Below are positions 1 to 5,445 of a stretch of DNA of 8,068 nucleotides, piece by piece. Origin of the DNA: Elusimicrobia bacterium CG08_land_8_20_14_0_20_59_10 (GTDB lineage Bacteria > Elusimicrobiota > Elusimicrobia > Elusimicrobiales > UBA9959); NCBI GenBank assembly GCA_002779045.1, contig PEXO01000420.1, forward strand, positions 1 through 8,068, read 5' to 3'. The notes under the pieces are model-generated. The model searched no databases, was not told where the DNA came from, and worked only from the letters and a program-made list of their open reading frames with translations. A program made the translations under genes and the position numbers. The first letter of the stretch is position 1. Each line of letters starts with the position of its first letter.

Positions 1-224
1 GGCTTCTTCGCTTTTTCCGCCAGAGGGCAGTTGATCTTTTTTTCCCCGGCGGCGGCTTTTTTCATCGCGGGACAGTCGGCGCAGTCGTGGCTTTCAGGCA
101 TGACCGCCGCGGCCTCCGTCCTGGCCCCGTCTTTTTTGTCTCCGGCGCAGTTGCCGAAATGCACCAGTGCGGCCACGATGCCGAACGATAAGATCACGGC
201 GCAGAATAGTATGGTTTTCTTCAT
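1..224 (-). CDS. Small exported Cys/Lys-rich protein, 3' end outside window
   Basis: Read from the ATG at 224 leftward, 74 codons are open and run off the left edge, so the C-terminus is missing. The N-terminus is a typical export signal: MKKT, then a hydrophobic stretch at about residues 5-22, then a small-residue and Cys region (GNCAGD, residues 24-29). The Cys could be a lipidation site, but the preceding residues are not a good lipobox, so a cleaved signal peptide or a membrane anchor is equally possible. The mature part is charged, with Cys in a CADC motif (about residues 48-51) and another Cys in INCPLA (about 65-70). A Shine-Dalgarno AGGAG (complement of 235-239) lies ten bases before the ATG, which decides this start. 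It is the last visible gene of the leftward cluster and may also have its own promoter (275-280). I do not recognise the family. Paired Cys could suggest metal binding or redox chemistry, but that is only inference. Confidence 0.6.
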   Translation of the reverse strand, partial: MKKTILFCAVILSFGIVAALVHFGNCAGDKKDGARTEAAAVMPESHDCADCPAMKKAAAGEKKINCPLAEKAKK

Positions 225-274
225 TGTTGTGTTTCTCCTGAACCTGCTGTCCGGCCGGGTAGGCCTGGACATTA

Positions 275-280
275 ATTATA
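275..280 (-). promoter_or_regulatory. Possible -10 box for the small exported protein
   Basis: On the minus strand this is a perfect TATAAT within an AT-rich island (271-290) in otherwise GC-rich DNA, just past the stop codon of the 285-989 gene. Transcription would start near 268, giving a leader of about 43 bases with AGGAG before the ATG at 224. No good -35 box is visible (CGTTTG at 17-base spacing is poor), so this is tentative. Confidence 0.35.
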
Positions 281-284
281 TCAA

Positions 285-989
285 TTATTCCACCCGCCAA
301 ACGGCCCCGACGGCTCTTTCCCAGGGCGGGAAAAACGCGCCGCGGGAGCCGGAAAGCAGGCAGAGGTGCGTAAAAGCCGGGCTTTTCTTTTCCTCGTAAA
401 CCGCGCGCGCCAGTTTCCCCAGTGCGGCTTCGTCAACGCCGGCCCCGAGACCGAGCGGATTGCAGGCGAAGAACAGGCCGCCGCGCCGTATGCCGCGCTT
501 TTTACGCGCGGTATTCAGCTGGCGCTTCTTTTTCTCATATTTAACGCCCAGCAGCGCGGCCGCCGGAAGCTGCCCGGCCGCCGCTTCAAGGCAGCATACC
601 TCAAAAACATAACCCCGCCCGCCTTTAACGCCGGAGATGTCGGCGCTTATGCCCCGGGCTTGGGCGATAAAGCTTATCTCCCGGAAGCCTTCCCGCCTCA
701 GAAAAGCCGCCGCGCGCAGTTCGGCCAGCGCGGCTTCGAACCTTCCCGGGGCCATATTGTTGGGATTAAAACCGGTGATGTAGAGCGCTTCGTCGCCGGG
801 ACGGTCCAGTATCCTGCCCGCCGCGGCAAGCAGCCGGCCCGCTTCCGCGGCAAGTCCGGCCGGATCTTTTTTCAGCCCGGCCTTCAGCGCGGAACCCCGC
901 TCTCCGCAGGCAATGCGAGCCAGGTATTCCTGCACGCGCGGCGGCAGGGCCGAGGCACGGATAGAGGAAAGAACTTCCGGTTTACGCAT
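285..989 (-). CDS. Hypothetical protein, possible PD-(D/E)XK-like fold
   Basis: This is a 234-residue soluble protein of a family I do not recognise. It lies 41 bases after the alanine aminotransferase on the same strand, so the two are probably co-transcribed. The N-terminal third is Ala/Leu-rich and helical, followed by an ITGFNPNNMAPGRF segment (about 71-84). After it comes an order of elements resembling PD-(D/E)XK nucleases: a helix with E90 (AELRAAAFL), a strand ending in D117 (ISADISG), a strand with E130 (YVFEVCC), a Lys/Arg-rich helix (about 149-166) and a further strand (GGLFFAC). The usual catalytic Lys two residues after the Glu is Cys132, so if the fold is right the enzyme may be inactive or may use another Lys (150, 153-155). 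The resemblance is by eye and weak. The start at 989 has only a GGGG ribosome-binding site (complement of 996-999) six bases upstream. Amino-acid composition is coherent on this strand and the opposite frames look like shadows. Confidence 0.7.
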   Translation of the reverse strand: MRKPEVLSSIRASALPPRVQEYLARIACGERGSALKAGLKKDPAGLAAEAGRLLAAAGRILDRPGDEALYITGFNPNNMAPGRFEAALAELRAAAFLRREGFREISFIAQARGISADISGVKGGRGYVFEVCCLEAAAGQLPAAALLGVKYEKKKRQLNTARKKRGIRRGGLFFACNPLGLGAGVDEAALGKLARAVYEEKKSPAFTHLCLLSGSRGAFFPPWERAVGAVWRVE

Positions 990-1030
990 TGCGGACCCCG
1001 GCTGCTTGCGGCACGGACAGCGCGCGGCTG

Positions 1031-2458
1031 TCAGCCCTTCAGCTTCGCCACATACGCGGTGTGAAATTTCTTCATGCTGTCCACAAGGGCCTGAATATCC
1101 TCTTTGGGCGGCAGGAAAGTGGTGCGGAAATGCAGCGTACCGGGCTTCTGGCCGAAGCCGGAGCCGGGCACCACGCAGATGCCGGTCTCCTCCAGCAGCT
1201 GCAGGCAGTACTCCGTATCGCGGCCGGCCTCGTAGGCGGCCCGCTGCTGCGGGGTCATGGCGGCCGGGTCCTTCCCCGGCGGATGCGGCAGCTCGAATTT
1301 CACGAAAGCGTACATCGCGCCGCGCGGGATGTCTATTTCCATGCCCTCTATCGCGTTAAGGCCCCGGCCCAGGATCCCGGCTTTTTCCCGGAGATCGCCC
1401 AGGATGGCGTCCCGCTCCGTCCGGTACAGATCGTAGCTCGCGTCGCCCTCCACGGGCGGCGCCGTCATAAGATAGGTGACTATCTGCCCGTCGGTATTGG
1501 CACAGAGGGCGATGGACTGGAACTTCACCAGTTCTGCAAAAACGTCCGGCGGCATATTGCGCACCTCCAGGTAGCCGCCCCTGTGGCCGCATTCCCCCAG
1601 GAAGCCTTTTGAGACGGAGTGGAAGCTGAACAGCGTCACCCCAGTCTCGCCCAGATCGTGCATGACCCTGGCAAAGGAGTGAAATTTCAGCTCCTCCGAA
1701 TAGATATTCTCCTGGTAGACCTCGTCGGCGATGATGGAGAGGTTATGCTTGCGGGCGAAGCGTACTACCATCTCTATGTTCTCGCGCGAGAGCACGGCGC
1801 CCGTCGGGTTGCCGGGGTTTATCACCACGATGGCCACCGGGTTCACGCCTTTATCCCGCGCGGCCTCATAGCTGGAGTTCAGCTCGCTTTCGCCCAGCTG
1901 CCAGCCGTTCTTTTCGTCCAGGAAATAATCCGCCTGCTTCGCGCCGCAAAGCGCTATAGTGGCGCTGTAGAGCGGGTACTGCGGTATGGGTACCAGGTAC
2001 CCGTCGTCGGCTTTGCTGGTAAGCATGGTGAGCGCGGCCTGCACGCCCTTCGAAGCGCCGTCGGTAAGTATGATGTGGTTCATGTCGGCGGGGATGCCGT
2101 CGCGCCGCTGTATGAACTCAGCCACCGCCTTGCGGACGAAAGGCATGCCGATGCTGAGCGTATAAGCCCCCGTCCCCGTAGGGTTCTTTTCCATTATCGT
2201 CTTCACGCGGGCTATCACATCCGGCGGGAAAACCCGGGCGGTTTCCGGGTTCTCAAGGAGGGCCGGGTACTCAAGCAGGCTGAGAACCTGGCGCACAAAA
2301 GTTAGCGGCTTCTGCTTCAGGGCCTGGGGATTGCCTATGTTGCAGTAAATAATCTTTTTTCCCTGGCTTTCCAGCTGATTGGCGCGGGCGGGGATCTTGC
2401 CCCGCACGGCATAACTGGCGTTAAGAAGTTTTGAGTTGACGTTTTTTATGGTGAACAT
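1031..2458 (-). CDS. Alanine aminotransferase-family PLP enzyme (eukaryotic-type)
   Basis: This 475-residue fold-type I PLP aminotransferase would exchange the amino group between alanine and 2-oxoglutarate, giving pyruvate and glutamate in the cytoplasm. It has the layout of the long alanine-aminotransferase branch (plant and animal ALT, glutamate:glyoxylate aminotransferase) rather than the short AspC type. The signs are an N-terminal YAVRGKIPARA (17-27), YCNIGNPQ (38-45), a long insert before NPTGTGAYTLSIG (92-104), DGASKG for the PLP phosphate (133-138), NPGNPTG (214-220), ADEVYQ with D245 and Y248, the Schiff-base lysine K284 in HSVSKGF, GHRGG with R293, and substrate-carboxylate R445 in HFRTTF. 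All key residues are present and the length is normal for the branch. The N-terminal motif begins only a few residues after the ATG at 2458, supporting that start. No Shine-Dalgarno is visible, and a TATAAT lies seven bases before the ATG. Closely related specificities, such as other small amino acids or glyoxylate, cannot be excluded. Confidence 0.92.
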   Translation of the reverse strand: MFTIKNVNSKLLNASYAVRGKIPARANQLESQGKKIIYCNIGNPQALKQKPLTFVRQVLSLLEYPALLENPETARVFPPDVIARVKTIMEKNPTGTGAYTLSIGMPFVRKAVAEFIQRRDGIPADMNHIILTDGASKGVQAALTMLTSKADDGYLVPIPQYPLYSATIALCGAKQADYFLDEKNGWQLGESELNSSYEAARDKGVNPVAIVVINPGNPTGAVLSRENIEMVVRFARKHNLSIIADEVYQENIYSEELKFHSFARVMHDLGETGVTLFSFHSVSKGFLGECGHRGGYLEVRNMPPDVFAELVKFQSIALCANTDGQIVTYLMTAPPVEGDASYDLYRTERDAILGDLREKAGILGRGLNAIEGMEIDIPRGAMYAFVKFELPHPPGKDPAAMTPQQRAAYEAGRDTEYCLQLLEETGICVVPGSGFGQKPGTLHFRTTFLPPKEDIQALVDSMKKFHTAYVAKLKG

Positions 2459-2465
2459 ATCCCAG

Positions 2466-2471
2466 ATTATA
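2466..2471 (-). promoter_or_regulatory. -10 box immediately upstream of the alanine aminotransferase
   Basis: The minus strand reads TATAAT, then seven bases, then the ATG whose first base is 2458. Initiation at the usual distance from a -10 box would fall at or within one or two bases of the ATG, giving a leaderless or nearly leaderless message. This fits the absence of a Shine-Dalgarno. No -35 match is seen (GTCCGG at 17-base spacing), so the call rests on the -10 box and context. Confidence 0.45.
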
Positions 2472-2508
2472 TAAATATCGGACGCGGCCCGGACCGCGGT
2501 GGATTATG

Positions 2509-2514
2509 TATTAT
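2509..2514 (+). promoter_or_regulatory. Possible -10 box for the EEP-family gene
   Basis: TATTAT in an AT-rich patch (2503-2518) of the divergent region. Start of transcription near 2521 would leave about 25 bases before the ATG at 2547. If this promoter is used, the alternative GTG start at 2499 lies upstream of the transcript and cannot be used. No -35 box is recognisable. Confidence 0.3.
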
Positions 2515-2546
2515 ATCAGAACTCCGGGCCGGCCGCGGCGCAGCCT

Positions 2547-3296
2547 ATGAAACTGAATTTCCTGACCATGAACGTCCATAAGGGCTTTTCCGCCCTGAAC
2601 AAGCGTTTTGCGCTGCCGGAACTGCGCGAATGCTTGCACGCCAGGGACGCCGACCTGGTTTTCCTGCAGGAGGTGGTGGGACAGAACCTGCGCAAGGCCG
2701 AAAAATACCTTGACTGGCCCCCCGAGCCGCAGCACGAATACCTGGCAAAAACGTCCGGCTTCAGCCACGCCTATGGCCGGAACGCGGTCTATACGGCGGG
2801 CCATCACGGCAATGCCATCCTTTCGCGTTTCCCCATCCTCTATTCTGAAAAAGTGGATATCTCCACCAATCGCGTTGAAAAACGCGGCCTGCTTTATGCC
2901 AAAGTGGCCCTGCCCGGCGGAAAACCGCCGCTGCACTGCGTCTGTGTGCACCTTGGGCTGCTGCGGACGTCGCGCCGGAAGCAGGTCATTATGATAAGCG
3001 ACTATATACAGAGCGTGGTGCCGGACACGGAACCCCTGGTAGTGGCCGGGGACTTCAACGAGTGGCGTAAGCGCGGGCAGGACGAGCTGGAAACGCGCCT
3101 GCTGCTGAAGGACGCCGGCCTGGAGCTGCACGGCCGCAAACTGCGCACCTTCCCGGCCCTGCTGCCCGTCTTCCCGCTGGACCGCGTCTACCTGCGGGGC
3201 TTCAAGGTACTGAAGGCCGAGGTACTGGACAAAGGCCCGTGGAAAGACCTCTCCGACCACGCCGCCTTCTCCGCGGAAGCCGAATGCCGGTTTTGA
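2547..3296 (+). CDS. Endonuclease/exonuclease/phosphatase (EEP) family protein
   Basis: A 249-residue metal-dependent phosphoesterase of the EEP superfamily (DNase I / exonuclease III / inositol-phosphatase fold). The complete active-site set is visible: N9 in MNVHKG, E42 in FLQEVV, the HGNAILSRFP strand (87-96), H135 in CVHLG, D169 and N171 in AGDFNEW, D212 in LDRVY, and D237-H238 in SDHAAF. Members of this family act on DNA, RNA caps, nucleotides or phospholipids, and nothing here fixes the substrate. There is no signal peptide or membrane segment, so it is probably cytoplasmic. The frame is also open from a GTG at 2499, which would add 16 residues. I prefer the ATG at 2547 because EEP domains normally begin with a strand like MKLNFLTMN and the extra residues look non-conserved, though neither start has a good Shine-Dalgarno. 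It is divergent from the alanine aminotransferase and followed by tRNA-Cys; no functional link is evident. Confidence 0.88.
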   Translation: MKLNFLTMNVHKGFSALNKRFALPELRECLHARDADLVFLQEVVGQNLRKAEKYLDWPPEPQHEYLAKTSGFSHAYGRNAVYTAGHHGNAILSRFPILYSEKVDISTNRVEKRGLLYAKVALPGGKPPLHCVCVHLGLLRTSRRKQVIMISDYIQSVVPDTEPLVVAGDFNEWRKRGQDELETRLLLKDAGLELHGRKLRTFPALLPVFPLDRVYLRGFKVLKAEVLDKGPWKDLSDHAAFSAEAECRF

Positions 3297-3347
3297 CCAC
3301 AACACGGCCGGTTTTTTGAATTAAGTATACTGTCCCCATAATTCAGA

Positions 3348-3377
3348 TTGAGAAGCCACGCCCAAGTTTGATAAGAT
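3348..3377 (+). promoter_or_regulatory. Promoter of tRNA-Cys
   Basis: TTGAGA (3348-3353) and TAAGAT (3372-3377) are separated by 18 bases. Expected initiation is near 3384, one or two bases before the mature tRNA 5' end. The same transcript could continue into the aspartate aminotransferase gene, because no terminator lies between. Confidence 0.5.
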
Positions 3378-3385
3378 ATTGGTAC

Positions 3386-3457
3386 GGCGCGGTGGCCAAG
3401 TGGTAAGGCGACAGTCTGCAAAACTGTTATTCGCGGGTTCGATTCCCGCCCGCGCCT
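3386..3457 (+). tRNA. tRNA-Cys (anticodon GCA)
   Basis: A complete cloverleaf can be folded by hand. The acceptor stem is GGCGCGG (3386-3392) with CCGCGCC (3450-3456). The D stem is GCC/GGC (3395-3397, 3407-3409) and the anticodon stem is ACAGT/ACTGT (3411-3415, 3423-3427) with loop CTGCAAA. The T stem is GCGGG/CCCGC (3433-3437, 3445-3449) with loop TTCGATT. The anticodon GCA is at 3418-3420, which reads Cys codons. The discriminator base is T (3457), the expected identity element for tRNA-Cys. The 3' CCA is not encoded (the next bases are TGA), so it must be added by a CCA-adding enzyme. Confidence 0.97.
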
Positions 3458-3487
3458 TGATCCTTTTCCGGGCTCAAAGGGGACTAT

Positions 3488-4651
3488 ATGAACCTCAGCA
3501 AACTAGCCCTTTCCCTGGGCCGGTCGGCCACCCTCAAACTGAACGAAGTCGCCAATAACCTCAAGGCCGAAGGCAAGCCCGTCATCCACCTGGGCGGCGG
3601 CGAGCCGGAAGAGAAGATACCTGGCGGCGCGGACGGCGAAAGCCGCAAGCTGCTGGACTCCGGCTTCGTGCGCTATACCCCCGTTTCCGGCACGGCTCCC
3701 CTTAAGAAGGAGATTGCCGCCTACACCGAACGCTATTACGGCATAAAACCCGGGCCGAAGAACATAGTGGTGGCCTCCGGCGCCAAACAGGCCATCTACA
3801 ATTTTCTTATTTCCGTGGTGGACCCCGGGGACCAGGTGATCTTCCCCGCGCCCTACTGGGTAAGCTACCCCGAAATGGTGCGCCTGGCCTATGGCACCCC
3901 CATAGCGGTGCGGCCGCGCGAAGGGCAGCTGCTGGTTTCGGCGGAAGACATCGAAGCACATTTGACCAGCAATACCAAGGCCATACTCCTCAACAGCCCC
4001 AATAACCCGTCCGGCCAGGTCTACCCGGAGGACTTTATCAGGGAAATGGTGGAGCTCTGCGAAGCCCGCGATATCTACCTGGTGATGGACGATATCTATA
4101 ACCGGCTGGTCTTCGACGGCCTGAAGGCCCCGTCCGCTTTTAATTTCTCTAAGCGCCCGCTGAACGAATCCGTGATAGTCTCCATAAACGGCGTCTCCAA
4201 GACCTTCTCCATGACCGGCTACCGCATCGGGTGGAGCGTGGCCGACGAGGCCCTTTCGCAGGCCATGATAAAGGTGCAGGCGCAGGTCTCCTCGTGCCCC
4301 TCGGCGCTCAGCCAGGCGGCCGCGGCCGGCGCGCTGCGCGATGAAGGCGGCGGCTTTGTGGAAAACCTGCGCCAGGGGCTGGAAAAGAAACGCGACATTA
4401 TGGTGGCTGAGCTTTCCCGGCTTAAAAAGGTGAAGCTGCACAAGCCGCAGGGCACCTTCTACAGCTTCCCGGACTTCAGCGCCTATGAGAAGGATTCCAG
4501 GAAGCTCTCGGCCCTGCTGCTGGAAAAGGCCCTGGTGGTGACCGTGCCGGGCGCGGAGTTCGGCCTGGAAGGCCACCTGCGCCTGAGCTATTGCGGCTCC
4601 GAAAAGGGCATAGTGGAAGGCGTGGGCCGCATCCGCGGGCTCCTGGACTGA
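3488..4651 (+). CDS. Class I PLP aminotransferase, aspartate aminotransferase-like
   Basis: This 387-residue fold-type I aminotransferase of the bacterial Ib branch (aspartate / aspartate-prephenate aminotransferase type) most likely converts aspartate and 2-oxoglutarate to oxaloacetate and glutamate, with possible activity on aromatic keto acids. Visible motifs are LGGGEPE (35-41), RYTPVSGTAPLK (62-73), ASGAKQAIYN (96-105), the PLP-stacking aromatic in PYW (122-124), NSPNNPSG with N173 (169-176), MDDIY with D201 and Y204, Schiff-base lysine K238 in GVSKTFSMTGYRIGW with R246, and substrate-carboxylate R365 in HLRLSY. The length is slightly below the usual 390-400, mostly through short N- and C-terminal ends. 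The ATG is preceded by AAAGGGGA (3476-3483), a good though close ribosome-binding site. It begins 30 bases after tRNA-Cys with no terminator between, so co-transcription is plausible. Exact substrate preference cannot be read from sequence alone. Confidence 0.92.
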   Translation: MNLSKLALSLGRSATLKLNEVANNLKAEGKPVIHLGGGEPEEKIPGGADGESRKLLDSGFVRYTPVSGTAPLKKEIAAYTERYYGIKPGPKNIVVASGAKQAIYNFLISVVDPGDQVIFPAPYWVSYPEMVRLAYGTPIAVRPREGQLLVSAEDIEAHLTSNTKAILLNSPNNPSGQVYPEDFIREMVELCEARDIYLVMDDIYNRLVFDGLKAPSAFNFSKRPLNESVIVSINGVSKTFSMTGYRIGWSVADEALSQAMIKVQAQVSSCPSALSQAAAAGALRDEGGGFVENLRQGLEKKRDIMVAELSRLKKVKLHKPQGTFYSFPDFSAYEKDSRKLSALLLEKALVVTVPGAEFGLEGHLRLSYCGSEKGIVEGVGRIRGLLD

Positions 4652-4691
4652 CTAAAACCCCCGACGACAGCGCCCCGTATAGGGAAATGTG

Positions 4692-4722
4692 TTGACAGTC
4701 CCAGGGGGAAATAGGTTATTAT
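4692..4722 (+). promoter_or_regulatory. Strong promoter for the SWIB gene
   Basis: A perfect -35 TTGACA (4692-4697) is followed by TATTAT (4717-4722) with 19 bases between, or TTATTA (4716-4721) with 18. It lies in the 114-base gap after the aspartate aminotransferase. Expected initiation near 4729 gives a leader of about 37 bases containing the Shine-Dalgarno at 4752. Confidence 0.65.
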
Positions 4723-4751
4723 GTAGTGGTAATTTAAAGTAATGAGAGTCA

Positions 4752-4757
4752 AGGAGG
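4752..4757 (+). promoter_or_regulatory. Ribosome-binding site that fixes the SWIB start
   Basis: AGGAGG, a full match to the anti-Shine-Dalgarno, lies eight bases before the ATG at 4766. An in-frame ATG at 4742 would place this element inside the coding region and has no ribosome-binding site of its own, so 4766 is the start. Confidence 0.8.
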
Positions 4758-4765
4758 AAGTACCA

Positions 4766-5026
4766 ATGCCCGCAGCAAAAGCAAACTCGAAGTTCATGGC
4801 CCCCCTCACCCCTAACGAGAACCTGGGAGAGATAGTCGGCGCGAAGCCGATACCCCGCACGGAGATCGTTAAGAAGATGTGGGTCTACATCAAGAAGTAC
4901 AACCTGCAGGACAAGAAGAACAAGCGGATGATTAATTGCGATGAGAAGCTGACGAAGCTTTTCGGCAAGAAACAGTTCAGCATGTTCGACATAGGCGGAA
5001 TGATCGGCAAGAACGTAAAGAAATAA
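4766..5026 (+). CDS. SWIB/MDM2-domain protein
   Basis: An 86-residue basic protein made almost entirely of one SWIB domain (about residues 9-84). Diagnostic segments are FMAPLTPNENLGEIVG (10-25), PIPRTEIVKKMWVYIKKYNLQD (28-49), KNKRMINCDEKL (51-62), LFGKKQFSMFDIGGMIGKNV (65-84). SWIB domains are best known from eukaryotic SWI/SNF chromatin-remodelling subunits and MDM2. Bacterial stand-alone copies and fusions to topoisomerase I (Chlamydia) are known, but their roles are poorly defined; DNA-topology or nucleoid functions are inferred. There is no signal peptide or membrane segment. It has a strong promoter (4692-4722), a consensus Shine-Dalgarno, and an intrinsic terminator at 5175-5210, so it is probably an abundant monocistronic message with a long structured 3' untranslated region. 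The family call is firm and the cellular role is not. Confidence 0.93.
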   Translation: MPAAKANSKFMAPLTPNENLGEIVGAKPIPRTEIVKKMWVYIKKYNLQDKKNKRMINCDEKLTKLFGKKQFSMFDIGGMIGKNVKK

Positions 5027-5027
5027 G

Positions 5028-5085
5028 CCGGTTTTGTCCTAACCGGAAAGTTGCAACTGCAACTTTCCCCGCGCACAGCGCGCGG
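5028..5085 (+). repeat. Three adjacent inverted repeats after the SWIB stop codon
   Basis: The first is CCGGTT (5028-5033) with AACCGG (5041-5046). The second has perfect 11-base arms, GGAAAGTTGCA (5045-5055) and TGCAACTTTCC (5058-5068), with AC between them. The third is CCGCGC (5069-5074) with GCGCGG (5080-5085). The first two share G5045-G5046, so they cannot both form completely. None is followed by a T run, so they are not ordinary intrinsic terminators. They could be 3' UTR stabilising hairpins, an operator-like palindrome, or part of a structured RNA. The repeats are seen directly and the role is unknown. Confidence 0.6.
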
Positions 5086-5130
5086 TATACACCCTCGCGG
5101 ACACGTTGCGCAGAGCGCTTGGCCCGCGGT

Positions 5131-5169
5131 CCGGCCGCCAAAAGCGGCCGGGGAATCCTTCCAGGATTC
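5131..5169 (+). repeat. Tandem hairpins upstream of the terminator
   Basis: CCGGCCGC (5131-5138) pairs with GCGGCCGG (5144-5151) around a CAAAA loop. Directly after it, GAATCCT (5153-5159) pairs with AGGATTC (5163-5169) around a TCC loop. Both are perfect and nearly contiguous with the terminator stem at 5175, which suggests one compact folded RNA 3' end. In addition GACACG (5100-5105) could pair with CGTGTC (5184-5189) as a competing fold. Confidence 0.6.
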
Positions 5170-5174
5170 GGGAT

Positions 5175-5210
5175 AACGCCGTCCGTGTCAAAAGCGGGCG
5201 GCGTTTTTTT
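5175..5210 (+). terminator. Rho-independent terminator
   Basis: AACGCCGTCCG (5175-5185) pairs with CGGGCGGCGTT (5195-5205), 11 base pairs including one G-U, around a nine-base loop. It runs into seven T (5204-5210). This is a canonical intrinsic terminator for rightward transcription, presumably ending the SWIB message or an RNA encoded between 5027 and 5174. Confidence 0.85.
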
Positions 5211-5445
5211 GCCCCCGGTGAACATTTCCCCGACCGCAAGCTGCCAGCCGGGTTCGGCGGCGGGGGAGCTTTTCGCTCCGGGACCGGGTTACCAACCGTA
5301 GGCTGCATAAGGGGGTATTTATTGGCATAATGCAGTATTATCGCAAGGTCTCCCCTTCCGCCGGCGCGCAAAAACGGCCTTTGCCTATTCCAGGGACGGG
5401 GAGAGAACAGCCGGCGGTTGCCGGCCTAGTTGTCCACCGTAGGCT
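5211..5445. other. Gene-free intergenic region between SWIB terminator and kinase stop
   Basis: I see no convincing gene on either strand; the open frames here are low-complexity GC-rich shadows. Small inverted repeats are present: GCCG/CGGC (5247-5258), GGAGC/GCTCC (5265-5279), CTGCAT/ATGCAG (5303-5308, 5330-5335) and GCCGGC/GCCGGC (5410-5415, 5420-5425). A ten-base direct repeat, ACCGTAGGCT, occurs at 5295-5304 and 5436-5445, the second copy abutting the kinase stop codon. A short AT-rich patch (5316-5342) could hold a promoter, but no -35/-10 pair is convincing. No clear terminator for the leftward kinase transcript is visible. Confidence 0.5.

Noticed and set aside
31..399. Rightward open frame of 122 codons at the left edge
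   Set aside because: It overlaps the signal-bearing leftward gene and the end of the 285-989 gene, has no ribosome-binding site, and its composition is that of a shadow of GC-rich coding sequence.
366..1612. Several rightward open frames opposite the 285-989 and alanine aminotransferase genes
   Set aside because: They are antisense shadows; the minus-strand products carry family motifs or coherent composition, while these are Arg/Pro/Ala-rich without motifs.
3287..3317. Possible terminator after the EEP gene (CCGG arms and six T)
   Set aside because: The stem is only four base pairs with a 17-base loop. The repeated GCCGGTTTT is a direct repeat, not a usable hairpin.
2511..4576. Long leftward open frames opposite the EEP and aspartate aminotransferase genes
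   Set aside because: The sense-strand products have complete catalytic motifs. The antisense frames are an expected result of high GC at third codon positions.
5235..5310. Sequence with GGGTTACC and stem elements vaguely like the end of a c-di-GMP (GEMM) riboswitch
   Set aside because: The conserved 5' half (a CGCAAAGCC-type core and AAACC segment) is absent and no gene follows in the right orientation.
5039..5371. Open frames of 60-110 codons on both strands in the gap after SWIB
   Set aside because: They run through the hairpins and the intrinsic terminator, lack ribosome-binding sites and show low-complexity Pro/Arg/Gly composition.
5410..5425. GCCGGC hairpin just after the kinase stop as a leftward terminator
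   Set aside because: There is no T run on the leftward transcript after the hairpin, so it does not fit an intrinsic terminator.
5295..5445. Ten-base direct repeat ACCGTAGGCT 141 bases apart, possible insertion footprint
   Set aside because: It is short, with no terminal inverted repeats at the matching ends and no transposase remnant between, so chance is likely.
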